NCBI RefSeq assembly: GCF_041296385.1
Contig: NC_091014.1
Coordinates: forward strand, 49,494,078-49,558,077
Source of the DNA: Aphelocoma coerulescens
Lineage: Eukaryota; Chordata; Aves; Passeriformes; Corvidae
Length of the DNA: 64,000 nucleotides
Reading direction: 5' to 3'
This document shows, piece by piece, positions 14,601 through 23,600 of the stretch. The position numbers were made by a program, and so were the translations under genes. Each line of letters starts with the position of its first letter. The stretch's first letter is position 1. The notes under the pieces were generated by a model. It searched no databases. It had not been told where the DNA came from and was given only the letters and a program-made list of their open reading frames with translations.

Positions 14601-17600
14601 TGATGTGGAGGTTTTAGTAAAATGTTGCTCTTGGTCCAGAAATGGTGACATGATTTTGGTGGTAGCCAAAAATAAGCTTTTGGTAAGTACCTCACTCTAG
14701 TAATCTTTTGGAGGTAGTGCATTGCAATATAGAAATTATGATTGCAAATAAAATTCCAGGCCACTAAGATCTTTCAGATAAAAGGTGCCTGATTTCAAGT
14801 GTATGTAAATAAAAATATGTGGTCAACAAACTTCTGACTAAGAGAAATACCTTCTGAATTCAAGAATGTACAGTGTTGAGCACATAAGCTATTTGTCAGT
14901 AGTGAAATCATTCAAACAGGGTTCCTGTTGTAATTATGTCTTCACAGCTTTTTGATATCAAAACATGTGGTTTGTTAACTCAAGTCGTTGTCAGTCATCA
15001 CAGCACAATCCAATACTGCGACTTCTGTCCTGGGGATGAGTTGGTGGCAGTTGCTTTGTCTCACTGTTCTGTTGAGGTGAGTGATTGTCTGCAATATACC
15101 ACGAAGGACTCCTTGCAATTTAAAATGTTACATTTGTCCTAATAGTTTCTTGTATGCAGAGATAAAACAAATGTAATTATTTTAGCAGGCTTTTGGTGTG
15201 CTCCATTCTTTTTAATTTTCACTTGCTTCTTAAATTTAAAATATCATCTGGGAAACAAATGTTTTAAAGTTACCTGTTCATTTTGGGCAATGGAACCCAC
15301 ATTTATCTAAAACTAGACTAGTCTGCTAAGTGTGTCTAAAGCTACTCTTGTCACTCTCAGGAGTATTGCTTAAACCAAACCAAACCAAATCCTCTCTCCT
15401 TCTATGTGCTGGTACATAAGAAGGAAGGAAACATCTAGAATAACTTTGAGACTAGCATGGCTAGAGTAGGTCTGTACAAATATCATGTTTGGGGTTGGTT
15501 TGGGGTTTTTCCTTGCTCTTGTTTGGGGTCTTTTGGTTTTTCAATCTATCTGGTCAAGTTGAACTTGGTTTTTTTAATACTGTGATTTTTTTTCCTGTGT
15601 CTTTTAAAATAACAGCAGTCAAAGAGGCTGCTGATTCAATTTCCCTGACCACTGAAATGTAATAAGCAGGCAGAGTTCTTGTTACATCTGATTTCAGAAT
15701 AAGAATTAAGAAAATACTAGAAGACATAGTAGTTAAGTGTACTTGCACTGTTTTTGCTGTAAATGCAGTCTAAATCCACTTGAGTTTTTCTTTCATATTT
15801 TTATTGTAGTTATGGAATATTAAGTCTTTATCAAAAGTGGCATATTGCAGAGGACACATGAGCTGGGTTCACTGTGTGACATTTTCACCAGATGGATCTT
15901 TATTTTTGACTTCATCTGATGACCAGACAATACGCGTAAGATAACTTTTCTTTTTTGAAATACCTGAATTTAGATATGTATTATTAAGTTATTAATTTAA
16001 GGAATTGTTTATTGTAAAATCATGTATTGCATAAAACACATTAAAAATATACTTATATATTTTGTATGTAAGTTTATAGTCAACATAAATTTAAATATTT
16101 GTTATAAAATAATTTACATATACAGTAAAACGTGCTGGCTTTTTTGCTTTATTTTCTGTTTATCTAAATTTCCTCTATAAGTTTTTTTGAAGTCTGGTGG
16201 CACTTCGAGAGTAACTATAACCTTCTGTTTTGTTTCACATTTTATCTGAATTGGGAATTTTGAAGCTTTTTTAGGATTCTAGCAGACTTGATATGTTCTG
16301 TTGTTAGATATATTTGTCTGTTAATATTTAGGATAGATTTCTGTAACTGTAATGTTTCATTAAAACCTGTGAAAGTACAACTGTATCTTACCAAGGTAAC
16401 CTTTGCTGTTCTACTAAGTTAACACATACATTCTTGAAATTTTGAGAGGAATTGAAGTAAGAAATCTGTACTTCATATTTTTTGTAGTTGGATTTTAATG
16501 CTGCTCTTTGGATTAGAAAACCTTGGATGTTACAGCTATGACTCTAAACACAGGGGAGTCTCGTAGTCAGCCTGGAAAAAATAGTTCCATTTCATCTGTT
16601 GGAATCACTACAGTAATTGCACAACTTTCCCTAGTATTAAAAACAGCAGAAGCATCATTTTCATTGTTTTAAAAAAATCAGTGTTACTTGCAAATTTGTA
16701 AGCCTTTGGTTTACAGGTGCTGTTACTCAGCACGTTTTACATCTTGTTCTTTGAAGCTAATGAAATACTGTGTTCTTCAACAGATTTGGGAAACAAAGAA
16801 GGTGTGCAAGTCTTCTGATGCTGTGCTGAAAAGTGAACTAGATGTTGTATTTCACAATGGTGAAGTGCTGATTTTAGCCATCTACAATCAGAAGCACTTA
16901 CAAGTAAGCTGTATTTCTCAATATTTTAGTATGTGTGAATGTTACCTGCAAACCTCAGGAGGAAACTGAGGAAGCACTGGAAGAACCTCTTGTTCATGGC
17001 TTTCAACAGCTGCATCTGTAGCAGATGACTCAATGTATGATAACGTTTTTATATCTAGAAACTGTGCCTAGTTTAGTAAGTGAAAAAATGAGGTTTGGGG
17101 GAAATTTCTACACTAATGTTGAAACTGAGTCTGGATGCAGAGGAACAGAGAGCTCTTATCCCTTCATGGTGGGTGTCTGTGAGCTCTCCAAGTGGCTCAG
17201 ATGTGCACAGCAGTGTGTAACATGTGCAGCATCGATAGGCCAGGTGTTACATAGCAAATTATGTAATGCTTCAGAGCACTGCGTAACAGCTGAAGGAATC
17301 ATCCCAAATTGGGGCAGCTAGAGGTGTGAACACTGCCTATAGCCTTAGATTTGTGGTAAATAATAATAGTGGCTACACTCTTACTACTGTGGGCCCTGTC
17401 ACACCAAGTGCTAAGTACACCAGCATCCAAAGTGTATTTTTCTATCCTGTGGTAGCAGATACATGCACGTCACCCTTTTTCTAATCATGATTCTCTGATC
17501 TATCAAATAAGTTAATAGGATTTTAAGCTGCTTCAGTGAAGAGCTGGGAGAAAGCACAGCCAATGGAGTTACACCTAAAGAGCAGTTTAGGACATTTGCT

Positions 17601-20600
17601 AGTTTTTAATCCTCCTGAATTGTAACATCTGTAGCAACTGCTGTGTAACGGTATAGTCTCATTTGAATTTGTCGACCTGATCTATCTCTGTGTTCGTGAT
17701 GAGTAATTTCTGTCATAACTTTACTTGAACTATTTCCTAGAGAAAGATGGTGCTTAGACTCTGTGCCCTAAATACAACACTTCCAACCTGTAGACATGCA
17801 GTCATGAGAGAAGACTCCACTGTAGAGAGAGAAAAGATTTTTCACCCTTGCACAGGAAGAGAAATTGACTGAAAAGACACATTGCATGTGTACTGTGATT
17901 TAGCAGTGTACCTCTGCTATCACATCCCTCAAAGTTTTTCTTGGAACTATGGTACTTCACCTTTTGTAATTTATAGTCTCTAGACTGGAGTCCTGCTCAC
18001 CCTTTGATGTGCAATATATTCATTTCTAAACACTTCACACTGATAGCTTTTTAAACTTAAACTCAGTTGTAAATTATTGTATTCTAAAGATTTTCTTTCT
18101 CCCCCCTGTGGAATTGATTTTAGGGTGATACTGAGTTGAGACTTGGTATATTGTGTGTGCTAATAAGTTTAAAGTCATGCTTGATGCACCTAAAGTATTT
18201 TATGTTCTGTTTGACATGGGCTGTTTAATCTGGCTGGCAAGATAAATTTGAGCCTGAAGCTTGGTCTATATGGTTTTTGAAATTTGGGGGTAGCATTTTG
18301 ATTTACTGTTTTGATTTAAAAAGCCTTCTAATAACTGTGATGAGTTTCCTTCTGCAAACTTGTCCTGTTCAGAGACCATTCTAAGGAGATAGTTATGTGA
18401 ACCTTCAAGGCAAGCAGTTATGAAAGTAACTCATTCTTAAAATGTAAAAGTTGGAACCGTTCCCTTTGGCATTCTCAGCTCTGTATTGTAATTTATTTAA
18501 GTTTAAATTCTAAAATATTTTAACAACTTAATTAACTTCCTATCTTACAGCTTATCAATGGAAATACAGACAATGTTATTATGCACACAGCAGCCCAAGA
18601 ATCCCCCATTTCCTGCTGTTGCTTAAGTGAAGATCTTAAATTTGCAGCTTTCGGACAGGAGAGTGGAACAATAAAGGTATTAAATTCTAAATTTGATTTT
18701 AAAAATAGTAGAAGATCACTCTTCCTTATGCTTTCTCTTTTTAAATAAATGTCATTTGAATGACTTTGTACAATATTCTTCAATATAGTAATTCAATTTG
18801 CATTTGTGAGTGATGTCTAAATTAGAATAACTTAAAGGTAATGCTAATAATCCAGCTCTGAATTTCATCTTACCCAGACTAAGCTAATAGGAATTTTTGT
18901 TTGTTCCAATCCAGTGACTTAAAATCATGTATTTACAATCTCATGTTACTTAAAAAAGAATTTGCATGTTCTTGTTTTCCTCAAGTGTGTCAAATAAATG
19001 CAGTTACTGCATTCTTCATTGTAAAGGTACTACAGTTGTCAGATGGGAAAGTTCTGAAGTCCTGGGAGGCCTACAGGACATCTGTGCAGCACTGTCGATT
19101 CACACCCGATTGTCAGACTCTCATCTCAAGTGCTCATGATTCAGTTATACAGGTTTGGGCAATATTTAAAAACATAATGCTGTAACTTACTTAAAATAAG
19201 GAGCTTTTATATTATAGATAATGTAAACTCAGTAAATGACTACTGTGTTTTATATTGCGCCATCCAGGGGCAAAGGGACTGTAGAAAGTGTAGCCTTTAT
19301 TTATGCTTTATGCGATTACGAGTATTACAGGTTTTCTGTTTCTAATGTTGTGGATGATAGAAAGGCACTGACTGCTTTGAGAAGAGTAAAAAAAAAACAT
19401 GGTCAAACAAAGGGACTCAACAGTTCTGAAATGAGGGTTTGGGATGCTGTAGGTCTGTCAGTGGGCTTGCTTCCACTGTCTTGGGGAATCACGTAAAAAG
19501 TCTCTGAGCAGGCTGGTGTGCCCACCCTGTCCAGTGCAGCGCTGAATACCAGCTAGAAATAGAGTGACTGCACTAATGTGGGCTCAAATTAGGAACCTCT
19601 GCCTCTCAGCAAGGTAGGCTGGCTCCGGAGGTGCATTGTGGTGTGTCTGTGTTAGCTTTTGGCCACCTCAGGGGTGCAGTTCTGCAGTAAAGATCCGTGC
19701 CTCAGCTTGAGCTTGCTGAGCCTTAGTTTGCCCTGCAGAGCACTTCAGAGTGCTGACAGGATCCCTAAGCCGGAGCACGTGTCCAGCTGCTCAGGAGCCT
19801 TCAGCCCACACAGCTGAACCTGGGGTTCGAATAAAACCTCCAAAGCAGTCCTGGGTGCCCATCCTCTGCCTTGGAATCCCCCTCCTGGATCTGCCGTAGG
19901 AAGCGTTTCTGCTGGCCCTCAGCTCCCTCTGGTGGGCAGCGCCTCGCTTAAAGCCCCAGGACTGGCACCTGCTCACGCTGCTTTCTGTTCACCCTGCTGC
20001 AGGAAACCTGCTCATTTGAAAACTATTAAATCATTGCCTTTTAAAATAAATTGATGCTTAATAGCTTCTGTAGAAAAAATTACACTTAATTCTTTTTCAG
20101 TGAATAGTTGAATTAAAAATAGAAGTGTCGTTTTGTTATAAAAAGGCAAAGCAAAATGACAGTTCATTAAAAAATACCCTTTAAAAATATAAAAGAAATC
20201 TAATTTAAGTAAGAATAATATGAGTTCTGCCAGATGAAATGAGTCTATATATGTTGTAATAATCAAAAGTTTAAAACACCAAACTACCGAGGTGCCTGAA
20301 ATTTACTGATTTCTTTTTAAATTACAAGTGGATTTTAAGTATCAAATTCACTTTGAAAATAGATTATATGTGTATTATAGGGAACTCTGTCATAGGTTGA
20401 CCATTAAATACTATGCTACCCTCAATGTTTAGTATCTCTATTATGGATCGCTTCAATATCTAACATTTTAATTAATCACCACCACCATAAGAACTTGTTA
20501 TTAGTCTTGTTACTTAAAAATCAAAAAGTTAGTTCATGCTTCTTATGTTTGCTGTTTCAATTTTTAAGAAAAGTATTTGATTTTTATGATTAGGTATGGA

Positions 20601-23600
20601 ATTGGCAGTTGAGCAAATGTGCCGCCCTAAGAGGGCACAAGGAAGCAATCAAAGACTTTAGGCTTCTGGAAAATTCAAAACTTCTCTCCTGGTCATTTGA
20701 TGGAACCGTTAAGGTGAGCAAAAGGCTGTGAATTGAAAAATCAAACACATTTGGCTGTCTCTTGTAACATTTGGCACTTCCTGCACTTTGTGTGGACACA
20801 CATTTTACTGAATTGATCGTAAAGTGTAAGCTGACTTTTAAGACAAAATTTTGGATTTTCTATTTTTGGTAAGATCTACACTGTTGTATTTCAGCTATAC
20901 CAGTGAGTATAACAAAATGTTGGCCACATTAGAACTATATAGCTGAGTTTATCGCTTATATATTGTGTAAGATGCCGGTGTTTTAACCTTTTTACTGCAG
21001 TAAAAAAGTAACTTGTTTTTTCTGTATATGTGGTAGGTTTGGAATATCACTACTGGAAACCCAGAAAAAGAATTTGCTTGTCATGGAGGTGCTGTTCTTT
21101 CTTGTGCTGTTTCACCTGATGGTAGTAAATTTTCATCAACTTCTGCTGACAAAACTGCAAAGGTTGGTTACCTTCTGTACAAAGATAAAAATGATGACTT
21201 ATTTGTCCTGAAAAGCAATCTTTTTTTTTTCATTTTGAGGTAACTGGTGATTATTCAGGTTATCTTGTTGAATTTCTAGTTTTAAATTTCCTATATCCAT
21301 CATCATGTTTCTAAAGCTGTTGCAGTCATTTGCAATTGATCTTGGATATAAGTTAAGCTGAGTGGCTTCTGTACAAATAAAATACATGTTTAATGCACAG
21401 CTTGCAGAACACTGTTTATTTCTCTGTATTGGTTTGCTGATAGCCTGACATTCTTAATTTGTGAAGTTAAGAAAAATTTCTGAAACTTCTAGTGACGTTT
21501 CTGTGCATAGGTTCAGAAGGCAGGTGCACAAAGTAGTGAACTGGGGCTTCCCCATTATGTTCCTAAAGCATTCCATTAGATTTTTAAAATATAATTTTCA
21601 AGTGATTGATGAATCCTATTTCTGTGAACAGCTTTAAACTTTCTCGTAAACGAATAGGTTTCATTAAAACTTGTATTCCAAGGAAAGATACACACAGTCA
21701 GATCAGTAATGTGTAGCAAGCACATTCTTGTGTGATTCAGGTAATAAAAGGAAACCAGACTCTACAGTATAAAATATTTACATAAATTCACATACAAATA
21801 TGCATATGTATAAAAAGTCTTACGCACATTTTAATGCTAATGCCTTTTAGAAAGAAGTCGTAATTGGTTTTGAACTTGTCTTTTTTCACTCCTCTGTAAT
21901 GTTTTCCATTTAGATATGGAGCTTTGAAAGTTCATCTGTTCTTCATGAATTGAAAGACCACGAAGCCTGTGTGCGGTGCTGTACTTTCTCTCCTAATAAC
22001 AAACTATTGGCCACTGGAGATGACAAAGGAGAAATAAGGGTACTGCTCTAATCTTGATGTTTATTTTATAATTTGGTTGATTGCCAGTTCACAGACAGAA
22101 GAGTTCTCTTACGGTTTGTGTTCTGCATGTGTAATTGGTGAAAATAACAGTTAGCCACATGAGGCAGTAGTTTGTAACCATATTGATGGATTCATGTTCC
22201 ATGAATGCTAAGGAACTGATGCATATGATTTAATAATAATTCCACTGTGAATTGCATGTGTGATTAAATCCTTGATATAAGATACAGTTCCAAGGCGAGA
22301 ATTTTTTAAAAATTATGTTGTCTCTTCAAGTAGAATACATATTTGCAAGGGTTTGGTTTTTTCCTCTAATACAGAAAAATATGTTTCAGGTTTCCTTGTT
22401 TGGGTCATTTTGTTTCCTGTTAAGTTTCCTTCTATAAATAATCTTTCCTCTCCTTTAGATTTGGGATGTTTTAACGGGTGCATTACTTCACTTCTGCTCC
22501 CCAGTCACTGTAGATGAAGGAGAACCAACGCATGGGGGTTGGGTAACAGACCTCTCCTTTTCTCCTGACAGTAAAATGCTTGTGTCATCTGGAGGCTATC
22601 TTAAGGTAAGCCTTGAAATAATAAAATACCCTATCATACCTAACTAAATGGCAATACTCTGACAATTAAGATAAAATACTTCAGGTTTGTTTATTGAATT
22701 ACTTAACACAAAGCTTCTTCATTTTTGTGACAGTCTAGCACTTCTTCTCATATCTGCAAGTCCCCTGAAAAAGTCTTTTAAGAATTCAGGTTCATTTTCA
22801 AACTCTGTACATTCCATTTTTATTGACTTCAGATTTTCATTTGCAATGTCCTTTCCTAATATCTTTAATTTTAAAGATCCTGGCCATTTTTGTCTGCCTT
22901 GATATCCACTCAATTTTGACACCAATTGTGTTCTGTATAATGAGTAGAAAAATGCTCTATATCAGCTTTTTTTTTTTTTTTTTCAATTTTGTCATAACTA
23001 GAAACTCAGAAGAAATTGCAAGTGATGATTTTTCTGCAATTTGTCTTTGAAAGACATTTTGGAGGAAATTAGTGTTTTCATCAGTCTTTCGTTGGTTCAG
23101 GCATCTACTGGGCATATTTTTTTGGGGAAGGGGAAGAGATGGCCTTTTTTTCAGTCTGTGAATGGATTCTTCATAATTTTAAATTTCTCAACAGTTTTTG
23201 TGTTGGTTTTTTTTTTCCCTTGTGGAAGCCAATACCTGTTATTAGAAAGGTGTGTGTTATGTGTGTTTGTGAAATGGCAGGTGGCAAAGCTCTCACCTCA
23301 GAGGGATGGAGTTTAGCTGATTGTTGGTCAGTGCCTAGCTGTTAGACATGCCATCAGACTAATTCTTTGAAGACAGTAACCATGTAACAAAGAGTTGAAT
23401 TTTCTAAGTTGCAAATCTGTATTTTGCACACAACTATAAGGTTACATATTTCATGAGATGTGTAAGCTAAAAAGTAGTAATACCATCTGCTTTTCAGTGT
23501 GATCAAAGCTGAAGGTAATCTGTTGCGATATTTTTCTGCTACACTGAAATGCTGCAGGAATAGAGGTAGACTTCTTACTGGCACAATGGAATAGCAGCTT

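Noticed and set aside
19826..19838. GGTTCGAAT resembling a tRNA B box in the GC-rich island
   Set aside because: No matching A box at the right distance and no cloverleaf can be drawn, so no tRNA or tRNA-derived SINE is supported.
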